DNA of 49,815 bases from a bacterium (GCA_024229695.1 JAAESD010000149.1:1-49815), one strand, 5' to 3'. Positions 8,468-17,418 are shown, counted from the stretch's first letter. Numbers and translations are program-made. The notes: a model not told the origin generated them from the letters alone.

Positions 8468-9044
8468 AGACCTCCTTAAAATACTGGCCGGTACTGCTGC
8501 GCTTGCTCCTCTAGCTGGATGTAAGGCAAACATCCTGGGTTCACCTGTTGGCATAAATCGGCTTCGTCCCCCTGGAGCAGTTGATGAAGAAGATTTTACA
8601 GGTCGATGCATAAGATGTGGTCGATGCATTGAAGTTTGCCCTTACCGCTCCATAGTTCCCCTTGATGCAACCGATGGTGTAAATGCCGGAACTCCCCTGA
8701 TACTTGCTGAAAAAATGCCGTGCTATCTTTGCATGGAATGTGTTGTTGTCTGTCCAACCGGCGCACTACAAAAAATCGAGCTGGAAGACACACGCATGGG
8801 AATGGCCATAATCAACAATGAAACCTGTTTGGCCCAAACCGATGACACTCTCTGCAGAACATGCTACAGCGTCTGTCCGTTGCGTGACATTGCAATCCAT
8901 CTCAAGGAATTCAAACCCCAAGTCGATACCTCTGCCTGTACCGGTTGCGGAGTTTGTGTGCATGCATGTCCAATTGAAGACAGCAATGGCGTCAAGCCAA
9001 TATTGATCGATCCTGATTTTGTTCCACAAGGAGAATCATCATGA
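8382..9044 (+). CDS. napG: Tat-exported ferredoxin NapG (4 x 4Fe-4S)
   Basis: A NapG-type periplasmic ferredoxin that passes electrons from NapH towards NapA. After the Tat motif DRRDLLKILAG come a possible lipobox (PLAGC), the NapG signature RLRPPGAVDE and four cysteine clusters: CIRCGRCIEVCP, CYLCMECVVVCP, CRTCYSVCP and CTGCGVCVHACP. The start is uncertain. ATG 8382 or 8391 would give a long overlap with napD; TTG 8439, with GGAAA 6 nt upstream, puts the Tat arginines near the N-terminus as usual. All three share the stop. napH starts within the last codons (ATGA at 9041). Confidence 0.88.
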   Translation: MQKMKSKKSSAANCDRKSPLDARKKIDRRDLLKILAGTAALAPLAGCKANILGSPVGINRLRPPGAVDEEDFTGRCIRCGRCIEVCPYRSIVPLDATDGVNAGTPLILAEKMPCYLCMECVVVCPTGALQKIELEDTRMGMAIINNETCLAQTDDTLCRTCYSVCPLRDIAIHLKEFKPQVDTSACTGCGVCVHACPIEDSNGVKPILIDPDFVPQGESS

Positions 9045-9865
9045 TTGGTCGCTGGCGAAGCAGCATACAGACCTTTTCCATATTGGCGCTTGTTGTAATC
9101 CCGATTCTGAATTATTACGACTTCACATTTTTTCAGGGATGGTTTCAATCAATCGCATTTGGCGGATTGTGGATTGTCTCTCCCCTTGAAGGCCTGGAAT
9201 GTATCCTTGTCTCAAGAAGCTTTTACGCCCCACTTCTTTGGGGCATGTTGATACCCATATTGTTATCAATTTTACTGGGACACGTGTTTTGCAGCTGGGT
9301 ATGTCCAGTTAATACTCTGCAAGTATGGACCGATCGATTATTAAAGCCATGGCTCAAACATCGCAATAACAGATTTCCGATTCCTCGTGCACTGCTCTGG
9401 TATGTACTTGCTGCCGAGTTGATTCTGGCTGTTGTACTGGGGAAACCTCTGTTTGTATTTCTCTCTCCACCTGGACTTGTTGGCAGAGAGATTATGACAA
9501 TTATCTTTTTCCGAACGGTTGCGGTTGAGGGTCTGTTGTTGCTGGCTATTCTGACAGCAAATCTTATCTCAAGACGAATGTTCTGTCGCAGTTTCTGTCC
9601 CTTGCGAGGAGTGCTTGCGCTGCTTGGGTCAAAACGACGACTAGTTGTAACGCGGGTTGAAGGTGCAGGCCCCGGTTGTAGACGATGTGACAAGTCATGT
9701 CCTCTGGGCCTACAGCCAAGCATCGGTGAAAGCGAATCTATTTACTGCTGGAATTGTGGCCGATGTGTGGACGCCTGCAATGATGGTGATTTGAAAATGA
9801 TCTGGAAGCGGTCAAGTCAAAAACCGCAAGACTCCTGTTTAGGCGACGAAAAAATCCTACGATAA
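9041..9865 (+). CDS. napH: Quinol-oxidising membrane protein NapH
   Basis: A 274-residue membrane protein with about four TM helices. Two CxxxCP motifs sit at membrane edges (CSWVCPVNT, CRSFCPLRG), and two ferredoxin clusters follow at the C-terminus (CRRCDKSCP, CWNCGRCVDAC). This is the NapH/NosR architecture. NapGH form a quinol dehydrogenase that feeds the Nap system. It is translationally coupled to napG (ATGA overlap). The 3' end overlaps the stop of the oppositely oriented modC by 9 bp, so the two operons converge without a spacer. Confidence 0.92.
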   Translation: MIGRWRSSIQTFSILALVVIPILNYYDFTFFQGWFQSIAFGGLWIVSPLEGLECILVSRSFYAPLLWGMLIPILLSILLGHVFCSWVCPVNTLQVWTDRLLKPWLKHRNNRFPIPRALLWYVLAAELILAVVLGKPLFVFLSPPGLVGREIMTIIFFRTVAVEGLLLLAILTANLISRRMFCRSFCPLRGVLALLGSKRRLVVTRVEGAGPGCRRCDKSCPLGLQPSIGESESIYCWNCGRCVDACNDGDLKMIWKRSSQKPQDSCLGDEKILR

Positions 9866-10924
9866 AACCGCAATACTCTTGACCTGGGCATAAACTTTTT
9901 TACCTGTAACAAGTTCAAGTTTTCTGACTGAACGATGAGACACGCGCGACAGAAGTGGAGTTCCGTTGCAATCCAGGCGGACCAGATATTGAGCATCGTT
10001 CTCAGTGGCAATTTCAGTAATGGTAACCGGCAGGACATTCAGAATACTGGTTCCTGATTGTGGCTCAAGAGTCAGACTCACATCACGCGCCTGAATCCGT
10101 AATCGAACCTGGCTGCCTTGAGCAAGCCCGGTTCCTGTAACCAGAATCTTGCCTCCGTTGAATTGCAGTGTTGTCAGATGGTCAACTTCATCAAAGCCTG
10201 CAACCGTAGCTACTACCAGCGCCTCGGCATCTTCCTGGTGACTTAAAGGAAGGTCCAGTCTGGTCAGCATTTCTGAAACCGGACCAGTGCCAACAATCCT
10301 TCCATCGGCCATGATTATCAGATTGTCAGCAAGCCTTGCCACTTCGTCGGAAGAGTGGCTGACAAACAATACCGGCAACCCAAGTTCTTTCGGAACTGAA
10401 GCCAGGAATGGTAGAATTTCTGCTTTGCTTTCAGTGTCCAGAGATGCCAGCGGTTCGTCCCAAAGTAACAACCTGGGACCAGAAAGAAGCGCTCTTGCCA
10501 TGGCAACACGTTGCTTCTCTCCACCGGAAAGATCACAAGTACTGCGAGCCAACAAACTCTCAAGACTCATCAGTTCAACTGCATTATCAAAAGACACAGT
10601 ACGACGAGACTCATCTGTTCGCTTCAACCCGTATTTCAGATTATCACTTACAGACATGTGCGGAAAAAGATTTGCATTCTGAAATACATATCCCAGTGCC
10701 CGCTTGTGTACAGGTACAAAAAACTTTTTATCCTGCCAGATTTCATCTTCAACTTTAACATACCCGTTTTGATGTCTGTCCAGACCTGCGATTGCTCGCA
10801 ATAATGAAGTCTTACCACATCCCGACGGGCCGATTAGTGCAGAAACTCCCCTGCCTGGTACTTGCAGTTCAGTAACAAGTCGGAAACTTCCAAGGTTACA
10901 ATCAAAGCTGGCAAAGAGTGTCAA
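9857..10924 (-). CDS. modC: Molybdate ABC transporter ATPase ModC
   Basis: A 355-residue ATPase. Walker A GPSGCGKTS, Q-loop VFQNANLFPHMSV, signature LSGGEKQR, Walker B LLLWDEPLASLD and the H-loop SH are all present. The C-terminal 130 residues form a Mop/TOBE-type domain (VRLRIQARDVSLT), which is typical of ModC. The start is TTG 10924 with GGAGGT a few bases upstream and an overlap with the modB stop. It energises molybdate uptake for NapA. It is the last gene of the molybdenum operon. Confidence 0.9.
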   Translation of the reverse strand: MTLFASFDCNLGSFRLVTELQVPGRGVSALIGPSGCGKTSLLRAIAGLDRHQNGYVKVEDEIWQDKKFFVPVHKRALGYVFQNANLFPHMSVSDNLKYGLKRTDESRRTVSFDNAVELMSLESLLARSTCDLSGGEKQRVAMARALLSGPRLLLWDEPLASLDTESKAEILPFLASVPKELGLPVLFVSHSSDEVARLADNLIIMADGRIVGTGPVSEMLTRLDLPLSHQEDAEALVVATVAGFDEVDHLTTLQFNGGKILVTGTGLAQGSQVRLRIQARDVSLTLEPQSGTSILNVLPVTITEIATENDAQYLVRLDCNGTPLLSRVSHRSVRKLELVTGKKVYAQVKSIAVLS

Positions 10925-11601
10925 AGTCTACCTCCAGCCCAACTACGATTCTTGCTGTAAACCACTACCAGAATCAAAAATGACATAATCATCATACTGC
11001 CAGACAACCAGTGGGCTCTGCCATAAGCCAGGCCTTCAACATGATCGAAAATTGCTATGGACAAGACTCTCGTTTTACCTGGTATGTTGCCGCCAATCAT
11101 TAGCACGACGCCAAACTCACCTATCGTGTGAGCAAATCCAAGTACTGCAGCTGTCAGAAAGCCAGGTTTGGCAAGCGGCACTGCAACTGAAAAAAATCGA
11201 TCCCTTGGTGCAGCGCCAAGCACAGCAGCAGCTTCAAGAGACTGTTTACTAACTGCCTGAAATGCGTCCCGCAATGGGTGGACAACAAACGGCAATGAAT
11301 AGATAACCGATCCAATCACAAGTCCGGTAAAACTGAAGGTGAGTTGTGAGCCACCAAGAGAGCTGACCAGTCGGCCGATCGGGCTTTCTGGTCCAAGTGC
11401 CAGCAATAGATAAAAACCGAGAACAGTTGGAGGTAAAACCAGCGGCATGGCAACCAGAGCTTCAATTACTGGCCTGAATTTTATTTTCGTGCGTGATAAC
11501 CACCAGGCCAATGGAGTGCCAAGCAGAATTAATATTGATGTCGATATCAATGCGAGTGAAATACTGAGGCGTACTGCTTCCCAATCAGAATGAGGATTCA
11601 C
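10921..11601 (-). CDS. modB: Molybdate ABC transporter permease ModB
   Basis: A 226-residue inner-membrane permease with five to six TM helices. The ABC-permease EAA-like loop is EAAAVLGAAPRDRFFSVAVPLAKPG; the family motif GEFGVVLMIGGNIPG is also present. The start is GTG 11601 with GGGAGGA 8 nt upstream. It overlaps the modA stop by one base and the modC start by four. It forms the membrane channel of the ModABC importer. Confidence 0.92.
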   Translation of the reverse strand: MNPHSDWEAVRLSISLALISTSILILLGTPLAWWLSRTKIKFRPVIEALVAMPLVLPPTVLGFYLLLALGPESPIGRLVSSLGGSQLTFSFTGLVIGSVIYSLPFVVHPLRDAFQAVSKQSLEAAAVLGAAPRDRFFSVAVPLAKPGFLTAAVLGFAHTIGEFGVVLMIGGNIPGKTRVLSIAIFDHVEGLAYGRAHWLSGSMMIMSFLILVVVYSKNRSWAGGRL

Positions 11602-12371
11602 TATTGAGTCCTCCCTGCTGGAACATCGTAACCATGATCTTTGATGACTCTTATCGCTTCAGGTGAACGCAAAAACTCAAGGAAGTTCTTTGCTCTTATG
11701 TCGCTGCTTATCTGAACTGCTTGTTGTGGAATTGGTGTATATAAATTGTCAGGTATTACCCAAGTAGAACCGACCGTCTGATCATCAAGAGATTGAGCAA
11801 CAAAACCTGCTCCAGCATTTCCGGTTGCAACAAACTGATATGCCTGAGCTACATTTGTGCCGTACACAAGTCGGTCTTCTAGCAGAGGCAACATGTCACT
11901 GTTTTCAAGAGTTTCCAGAGCTGCCTTGCCGTAAGGCGCCAACTCCGGGTTTCCCATGGAAATAAGAGTTTCGGATTCAATCAACATATCCTGCCACTTT
12001 TCAATTTCCGGGTTTTGGTTAGAGGTCCAAAGTACCAGTTTTCCTTCAGCATAAGTAAACCTGCTTTCAGGAATTGCATGCCCTCCTGCCTCCAATAATT
12101 CAGGTCGACGACAATCTGCAGCGAGAAAAATATCGAAAGGTGCTCCATTACAAATTTGAGCATACAGAGTTCCTGTCGATCCAGCCGAATCAACAACCTT
12201 CTGACCAGTTTGCTCTTCGTACATTACTGCAAGTTCCCTGAATGTTGTAACGAAGTTGGCTGATACAGCAGCACGCAGAGGTTCATTCTCTTTCTGACCG
12301 CAACCTGTGATTACAGCTGAAAGTAATACTATAAATCCCAAAATCAGATTTCGATTTCCAGACAAATTCAT
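11601..12371 (-). CDS. modA: Molybdate-binding lipoprotein ModA
   Basis: A 256-residue periplasmic binding protein. ATG 12371 gives a signal peptide with lipobox (VITGC), so it is a membrane-tethered form. LRAAVSANFVTTFRELA, DSAGSTGTLYAQI, GAPFDIFLAAD and TGNAGAGFVAQS match ModA. An upstream in-frame start would add 35 residues that cover the moeA end and do not look like a signal, so it is rejected. It lies 7 nt after the moeA stop. Confidence 0.92.
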   Translation of the reverse strand: MNLSGNRNLILGFIVLLSAVITGCGQKENEPLRAAVSANFVTTFRELAVMYEEQTGQKVVDSAGSTGTLYAQICNGAPFDIFLAADCRRPELLEAGGHAIPESRFTYAEGKLVLWTSNQNPEIEKWQDMLIESETLISMGNPELAPYGKAALETLENSDMLPLLEDRLVYGTNVAQAYQFVATGNAGAGFVAQSLDDQTVGSTWVIPDNLYTPIPQQAVQISSDIRAKNFLEFLRSPEAIRVIKDHGYDVPAGRTQ

Positions 12372-12378
12372 CTCCCAA

Positions 12379-13593
12379 TTACCAGCCGATGGGATGAATA
12401 CGAACCCGCTCACCGGCCGACAACTTACTAACTCCGGTAGGAAACTCAAGCAGGACATCAGCGCTGGCCAGACCACTTAACATATGGGATCCCTGTCCGC
12501 GAGTTGGTGTAACATATAGCTCATTGTCATCGGTTCTGATTTTGCCACGAACCCATTCAAGTCTCCCCGGTTTTTTTGTAACCGGAGCATCCAATACAGC
12601 AGTCATCGCAATTTCACTCTGAGCAGACATACCGCCAAGTTTGCGTAAAGCTGGAACAACAAAAATCAGAAACGATACCAAAGCTGAAACCGGGTTGCCG
12701 GGTAACCCAAACATCAGCGCACCACCTGGTGCCACTCCAAATACATTTGGTTTGCCTGGCTTGATTGCAACTCTTGCAAATCGTTCTTTGACCTTGAGGC
12801 TTTCACGAACCCCTATAACATGGTCGTGATCTCCAACCGATGCCCCACCAACAGTTATTACAACATCTGAATTACCCATAGCAAGCTTCATTGCTTTTTT
12901 TAAAGAAGCAGGATTGTCATCAACATATCGATGCTTCACAACTCCAACACCACTACGATACAATGCTGCAGCTAAAGAGGGCCCGTTTGCATCATGAATT
13001 TTCCCCTGAGTCAACCTTTGTCCAGATTGCAGTAATTCATTTCCCATAGTGATAAGAGTTACTGTTGGTTGTTTGTAAACCGATACTGAATCGAGACCAT
13101 GAGATGCCAGCAATCCAACAACAGCAGGATTAATTTTTGTGCCAACAGAAATCAGTGGATCGCCTTTTTTCATTTCTTCAGCGCGTTTGCGAATGTGATC
13201 ACCCTTACCTGGCGATTTGCTGACAGACACACTGCCATCAGAAAATTCGCAATATTCCTTCATCACTACTGTGTCTGTACCTGAAGGCAGCAATGAACCG
13301 GTGAACACTTTTATTGCACACCCTTTTTTCAATTTAAGTCGACGACTAACTCCAGCTGGCATTTCGCCAGCCATTTTCAAAACTTTAGGAGAGTCAGAGC
13401 TTGCCTTCAAGAGGTCAGCTTTTCGCACTCCGATTCCATCCATCGCCGATTGATCAAAACGAGGCAGGTCAAGCTGAGCTTTGACCGGCTTGGCAAGGAC
13501 CCTGTCATCAGCTTTTGCAAGTAAAACTGATTCTGAAGGCATTTGTTTCACATCGTTCAGAATTACAGCAATTGCATCATCGTAGGAAATCAA
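12379..13593 (-). CDS. moeA: Molybdopterin molybdenumtransferase MoeA
   Basis: A 404-residue enzyme that inserts molybdate into adenylylated molybdopterin. Motifs seen: FDQSAMDGIGV, FTGSLLPSGTDTVVM, MGNELLQSGQ, GKIHDANGPS, VGGASVGDHDHV and FGLPGNPVSALV. Length is normal. The start is TTG 13593, supported by GGAGG 7 nt before it; there is no ATG nearby. It overlaps the upstream MoaC-MogA fusion stop. It is followed by modA, so metal uptake and metal insertion share one transcript. Confidence 0.94.
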   Translation of the reverse strand: MISYDDAIAVILNDVKQMPSESVLLAKADDRVLAKPVKAQLDLPRFDQSAMDGIGVRKADLLKASSDSPKVLKMAGEMPAGVSRRLKLKKGCAIKVFTGSLLPSGTDTVVMKEYCEFSDGSVSVSKSPGKGDHIRKRAEEMKKGDPLISVGTKINPAVVGLLASHGLDSVSVYKQPTVTLITMGNELLQSGQRLTQGKIHDANGPSLAAALYRSGVGVVKHRYVDDNPASLKKAMKLAMGNSDVVITVGGASVGDHDHVIGVRESLKVKERFARVAIKPGKPNVFGVAPGGALMFGLPGNPVSALVSFLIFVVPALRKLGGMSAQSEIAMTAVLDAPVTKKPGRLEWVRGKIRTDDNELYVTPTRGQGSHMLSGLASADVLLEFPTGVSKLSAGERVRIHPIGW

Positions 13594-14528
13594 TCCTTTA
13601 CCTCCGGACGTGGATCATGGTCATGCGGTTCATTGCGTAACATTTTAAATGCATGAATCAGACCAGGGAAAACAGCATCAAGTGAATCGGAAACGCCGCC
13701 ACGAGAACCAGGCAGATTCACAATAAGTGTGCCACCTCTTATGCCGGCTCTCGCTCTAGACAACATTGAGAATGGAGTTCTGTCCTGGCCATGAGCCCTT
13801 GCAGCTTCAGGAATACCAGGCACTTCCCTCTCTACAACACTGCTCATTGCTTCAGGTACATAATCCCTTGTGCCGAATCCTGTGCCACCAGTTGTTATTA
13901 CCAACTGATAACCATCGTTGTCAGCATAAGAGCATAACTGTTCTATAATTCCCTGCTGGTCATCACTGATTATACGATAGTCAGCTACAGTCATACCTTC
14001 AGCTTCAAGCCGATCGCGAATCATAAGGCCTGACAGATCTTTTTTCTTACCAGCAGCAATTGAGTCAGAAAGCACAAGCACAGCTGCTTTCAGGCGTGAT
14101 GGATTCACTTTGTGAAAATCAGACTTTCCGCCACGTTTTTCAACAAGCTCAACTTTGCCAATCGACAGACCTTCATCAATCATTTTCAACATATCATAAA
14201 CAACAAGCGCTGCAATCGATGCACCAGTCATAGCCTCCACTTCAACACCAGTTCGGTCAATCGCAGTTGCTGAAACATCAATACATACATGATCATCGTG
14301 CAGATTAAAGTCTACAGTCACTCCGGTAATACTTATTGGATGGCAATACGGAATTATTGTCGATGTGTTTTTAACTGCTTGAATTGCAGTTGCCTTGGCT
14401 ACCTCAAAAACATTTCCTTTTGGCACTTTACCGTTACGAATAACTTCGGCAGTTGCCACATCCATAAATACTTCTGAGCGTGCAATTGCAGTACGCAAAG
14501 TTGGATCCTTGTGACTAATATCAATCAT
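13590..14528 (-). CDS. Bifunctional MoaC-MogA/MoaB fusion
   Basis: A 312-residue fusion. Residues 1 to about 150 are MoaC (cyclic pyranopterin monophosphate synthase): MIDISHKDPT, IPYCHPISITG, DRTGVEVEAMTGAS, and the end motif VELVEKRGGKS. Residues of about 150-300 are a MogA/MoaB-type molybdopterin adenylyltransferase: VLVLSDS, TTGGTGFGTRDYVPEA and NLPGSRGGVSD. Such fusions are known in several phyla. It thus covers an early and a late step of the pathway, between mobA and moeA, with an 8-nt overlap with mobA. No frameshift is seen at the junction. Confidence 0.92.
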   Translation of the reverse strand: MIDISHKDPTLRTAIARSEVFMDVATAEVIRNGKVPKGNVFEVAKATAIQAVKNTSTIIPYCHPISITGVTVDFNLHDDHVCIDVSATAIDRTGVEVEAMTGASIAALVVYDMLKMIDEGLSIGKVELVEKRGGKSDFHKVNPSRLKAAVLVLSDSIAAGKKKDLSGLMIRDRLEAEGMTVADYRIISDDQQGIIEQLCSYADNDGYQLVITTGGTGFGTRDYVPEAMSSVVEREVPGIPEAARAHGQDRTPFSMLSRARAGIRGGTLIVNLPGSRGGVSDSLDAVFPGLIHAFKMLRNEPHDHDPRPEVKD

Positions 14529-15165
14529 TTGTTTGCTCCTGTTTTTGAGAAGTAGCAGAAAAGGATTTTTCTAGCGAGATCAAATCCTCCGGCCTGTTTA
14601 CATTGTGAAAGCTAAAACCATGAGGGTCAATTTTGCGAACAGTTTCTTCTGACATTTCACGAAAATCAAGCGATCGTAGAGCTCCCTGCAAAGAGTGAAC
14701 TCCACCGGCAGAGGCTTTGATTAATGCGGGAAGAGCTGCAACACTGTAAAGAGCACATGTCGGTTGTAAATGTCCCTGCCAGACAGGAACCACTGCAACA
14801 TCTCCAGGCTGGTAATGAGCTACCAGCTGTTCAAGAACATCGGGGATAACTCCAGGGATATCACAAGCCAGACACCATGCCAGTTCTGTTTCACAACACT
14901 CAAGCCCAGCAATCAGCCCTCGCAAAGGACCTTCCGGTGCAGATGGATTATCGTGTGTCAACAAGTCTGTAGTAATGGGAATTGGATCACTGGGATTGCG
15001 TAGAACAAGAATGGTTTTGCTGGTCTGGTCAGGCAATGCAGCAAGTACATGTTCAGATAATGTGCGACCTCGCCAGGATACTGTAGCTTTTGGCTGGCCA
15101 TATCGAGTTGACAAGCCTCCAGCCAGCAGAACTGCATCAACCTGGCTCTTCACATCAGGCCTCAT
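14521..15165 (-). CDS. mobA: Molybdenum cofactor guanylyltransferase MobA
   Basis: A 214-residue nucleotidyltransferase that attaches GMP to Mo-molybdopterin to form MGD, the cofactor of NapA. The N-terminal motif VDAVLLAGGLSTRYGQPKA is the GTP-binding loop. ACDIPGV is the metal-binding aspartate segment, and FHNVNRPEDL is the family end motif. It overlaps the MOSC gene by 11 bases upstream and the moaC part downstream by 8. Its presence fits a bis-MGD enzyme such as NapA. Confidence 0.88.
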   Translation of the reverse strand: MRPDVKSQVDAVLLAGGLSTRYGQPKATVSWRGRTLSEHVLAALPDQTSKTILVLRNPSDPIPITTDLLTHDNPSAPEGPLRGLIAGLECCETELAWCLACDIPGVIPDVLEQLVAHYQPGDVAVVPVWQGHLQPTCALYSVAALPALIKASAGGVHSLQGALRSLDFREMSEETVRKIDPHGFSFHNVNRPEDLISLEKSFSATSQKQEQTND

Positions 15166-15607
15166 TCCTTGCAGCCTTCATGTGCCTTAAGGAATCTCCA
15201 GCTTTTACCGCACCTCCAACAAGCACTTTGCAAAATATTCCCTCACGAGGCATTATGCAGTCTCCGGTAGCTACTCCGATTGCACAAGCGGAGTGACATT
15301 CTTTGCCTATCTGAGTAACTTCCATCATAACAGTATCGCCAACACTTACAATATCACCAACTGAAGCTTCTCTACGCCAATCAACTCCTGAAGTAATCAA
15401 ATTTTCGGCAAAAGCACCATCTTCAAGATCCGGTAGTATTTTTTTGACATTATCGATGCTTTCTCGTGCCAGCAATGAAACCTGTCGATGCCATTTACCA
15501 GCGTGAGCATCACCGTCAATGCCAAAACCTTTTATCAGAAGAATTTCAGGAACTGGTGTTTTTACAATACCTTTTGTTTTGCTGATACAAACTGCTTCAA
15601 TCTTCAT
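15155..15607 (-). CDS. MOSC-domain protein
   Basis: A 150-residue stand-alone MOSC domain. GFGIDGDAHAGKWHRQVSLL and GKECHSACAIG (with the conserved cysteine) are diagnostic. MOSC proteins bind molybdenum cofactor or handle sulfur for it; stand-alone forms inside moa clusters are common and often fused to MoaB or MogA. ATG 15607 is chosen because AAGGAG lies 7 nt upstream; the frame extends 13 codons further without a ribosome site. It lies between moaA and mobA. Confidence 0.88.
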   Translation of the reverse strand: MKIEAVCISKTKGIVKTPVPEILLIKGFGIDGDAHAGKWHRQVSLLARESIDNVKKILPDLEDGAFAENLITSGVDWRREASVGDIVSVGDTVMMEVTQIGKECHSACAIGVATGDCIMPREGIFCKVLVGGAVKAGDSLRHMKAARNEA

Positions 15608-15638
15608 TGTTTCTCCTTCAAGCTGCCAGCTGCAAGCA

Positions 15639-16670
15639 TCAACCACCTATATTTGCCATACTCTCGCATTTTTTATTTTCCCGGAGCCGTTCAGCTTCAA
15701 TTCCATCTTCATATTTCCTGCCAACAGCATCACAAATCGCATTTTTAATTGCCTGATTTGATTCACCTTTTCTGACTAGCTCCTTCAGTGAAGCTTCCGG
15801 TTCACCATAGAGACAATTACGAAACCTTCCCTGTGCATCAATACGCAAACGATTGCATGAATTACAAAATGTTCTTTTGTGGCCACGGATTATTCCAATT
15901 GTCCCCTGCCAGCCCGCAACTTTATAAGTTTCAGCAACCCTGCTTCCATTTTCAGCAACAGAGTCAAGCTGACCAAGTTCAGAAAGTTTATCCAGGATAC
16001 AATCACCATCGTAGGGAGAGACATCTCCACATCCATCAAATGGCATCGGTTCAATAAATCGAACTTGCAAGGCATGGTTATGTGAAAGCCTGGCAAAATC
16101 CGGAATCTCGTGGTCATTGATTCCGGGCAAAATGACCATATTGACTTTTAGTTCCATCCCTGCATTTGGTATGGAATCAAGCAATGGCAAAACTTTATTC
16201 AGAGAATCACGACGGGATATTTTTTGATATGTTTTACGATCAAGGGAATCAAGACTTAGATTAATGCGGTTCACTCCGGCAGCTTTTATTTGAGACAGAC
16301 AGTCCTGCAGCAATACACCGTTTGTAGTAAGCAGGATTTCAGGATGGGTTGGAAGTTGGTTGATTCGAGAAAGAAACTCAATAACCCCATGTCTGACCAG
16401 CGGCTCTCCACCAGTAACTCTTACACGCTTAACACCCAAATCACAAAATATTGAGACAAGGCGGTGCAGTTCCTCAAAAGAAAGTATGTCGTCATGTTTA
16501 AACTGACGAACGCCTTCTTCAGGCATGCAGTACTGACACCTAAGGTTACAACGATCAGTAACCGCGAGTCTTAAATAGTCCAGGCATCTTCCCTGTTTAT
16601 CATAAAGGACATTGAGGGATTCAGTGACCGATGCCCGATGTACCCCCTGAGGAGCACTTTCAATAGACAT
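15639..16670 (-). CDS. moaA: GTP 3',8-cyclase MoaA (radical SAM)
   Basis: A 343-residue radical SAM enzyme for the first step of molybdopterin synthesis. The N-terminal cluster ligands are Cys41, Cys45 and Cys48 in DRCNLRCQYCMP. GGEPLVRHG binds SAM. The second cluster is in FCNSCNRLRID and FRNCL. The protein ends in NIGG, the double-glycine tail that MoaA needs for activity. AGAGG lies 6 nt before ATG 16670. moaD and moaE (molybdopterin synthase) are not in this cluster and must be elsewhere. Confidence 0.95.
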   Translation of the reverse strand: MSIESAPQGVHRASVTESLNVLYDKQGRCLDYLRLAVTDRCNLRCQYCMPEEGVRQFKHDDILSFEELHRLVSIFCDLGVKRVRVTGGEPLVRHGVIEFLSRINQLPTHPEILLTTNGVLLQDCLSQIKAAGVNRINLSLDSLDRKTYQKISRRDSLNKVLPLLDSIPNAGMELKVNMVILPGINDHEIPDFARLSHNHALQVRFIEPMPFDGCGDVSPYDGDCILDKLSELGQLDSVAENGSRVAETYKVAGWQGTIGIIRGHKRTFCNSCNRLRIDAQGRFRNCLYGEPEASLKELVRKGESNQAIKNAICDAVGRKYEDGIEAERLRENKKCESMANIGG

Positions 16671-16702
16671 GCTTTCCTCTCAAATTCTGTAACAGCCCAA
16701 TT

Positions 16703-17326
16703 CTACTGCTCAATAAACTTCTGTAACAACAAATCAGATGTTATGATGAAATAAATTGATGCAGTTTCTTCAACAGTTTCATTACTCATTCCTGGGCTTA
16801 CTTCCAGGCTTGAGCTGAACTTAACCGTTGCAAGTATGTCAAGCTCACCGGTGTCTTTTGAGTCATCATAAGTTTGTGTGCTAATTACTCCAGCTGGCCC
16901 AAAAGCCCAGTAAATAATTTTTTCATGAGCCATTGTTGTTGGCTCATCAAATTTATCCATCAGAAAGCCGACCATCTTCTTCACTTCATCTGCCCGCACA
17001 TCTTCTTGTTGTTTATAGATGGCAAGTGTCAGATTTGACTCTTCATCAACAATTACAAAATAATCATCGACATAAAACTTTTTTGTCCCGGCATAGGAAT
17101 CTGCAACCAGATTATTATATGCCAGTTCAACCTGTTCAGCAGTCAGGTATTCCCCAATTGTATATGGCCCGATTCCAAGCTTCAGTTCCTTTACAGAATT
17201 AGCTATCTGGTCAACGGTTTCAGTTTTCTCGGTTAGCATGTGATCATGTGCAAGAACACCAAAAGCTGGCAGCAGCAGAAAACAGATACACAGAACAAAA
17301 ATCGGCTTGATAACTTGCTTACCCAT
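16703..17326 (-). CDS. Unknown secreted protein ahead of the molybdenum operon
   Basis: A 207-residue protein that I do not recognise. It has a clear signal peptide (IKPIFVLCICFLLLPAFGVLA), then a soluble domain with LGIGPYTIGEYLTAEQVE, YFVIVDEESNLTLAIYKQ and a C-terminal alpha/beta part. There are no cysteines after the signal, no haem motif and no membrane helix. It is 32 nt upstream of moaA and on the same strand, so it is probably the first gene of that transcript. A terminator separates it from the hao gene. A periplasmic accessory role for Nap or Hao is only a guess from location. Confidence 0.6.
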   Translation of the reverse strand: MGKQVIKPIFVLCICFLLLPAFGVLAHDHMLTEKTETVDQIANSVKELKLGIGPYTIGEYLTAEQVELAYNNLVADSYAGTKKFYVDDYFVIVDEESNLTLAIYKQQEDVRADEVKKMVGFLMDKFDEPTTMAHEKIIYWAFGPAGVISTQTYDDSKDTGELDILATVKFSSSLEVSPGMSNETVEETASIYFIITSDLLLQKFIEQ

Positions 17327-17359
17327 GGTTGTAAAAACCTTTCTATTTATCTCTTGGGG

Positions 17360-17393
17360 AAAACGCCCTACCCCGACAATTCGAGGTAGGGCG
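17360..17393 (-). terminator. Rho-independent terminator of the hao operon
   Basis: A 9-bp GC-rich stem (17364-17372 with 17385-17393) lies 26 nt past the hao stop. Read on the minus strand, the hairpin is followed by TTTTCCCC. It separates the cytochrome module from the molybdenum operon. Confidence 0.75.
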
Positions 17394-17418
17394 ATAGTAC
17401 ACTAAAAAGTGTCAATCG

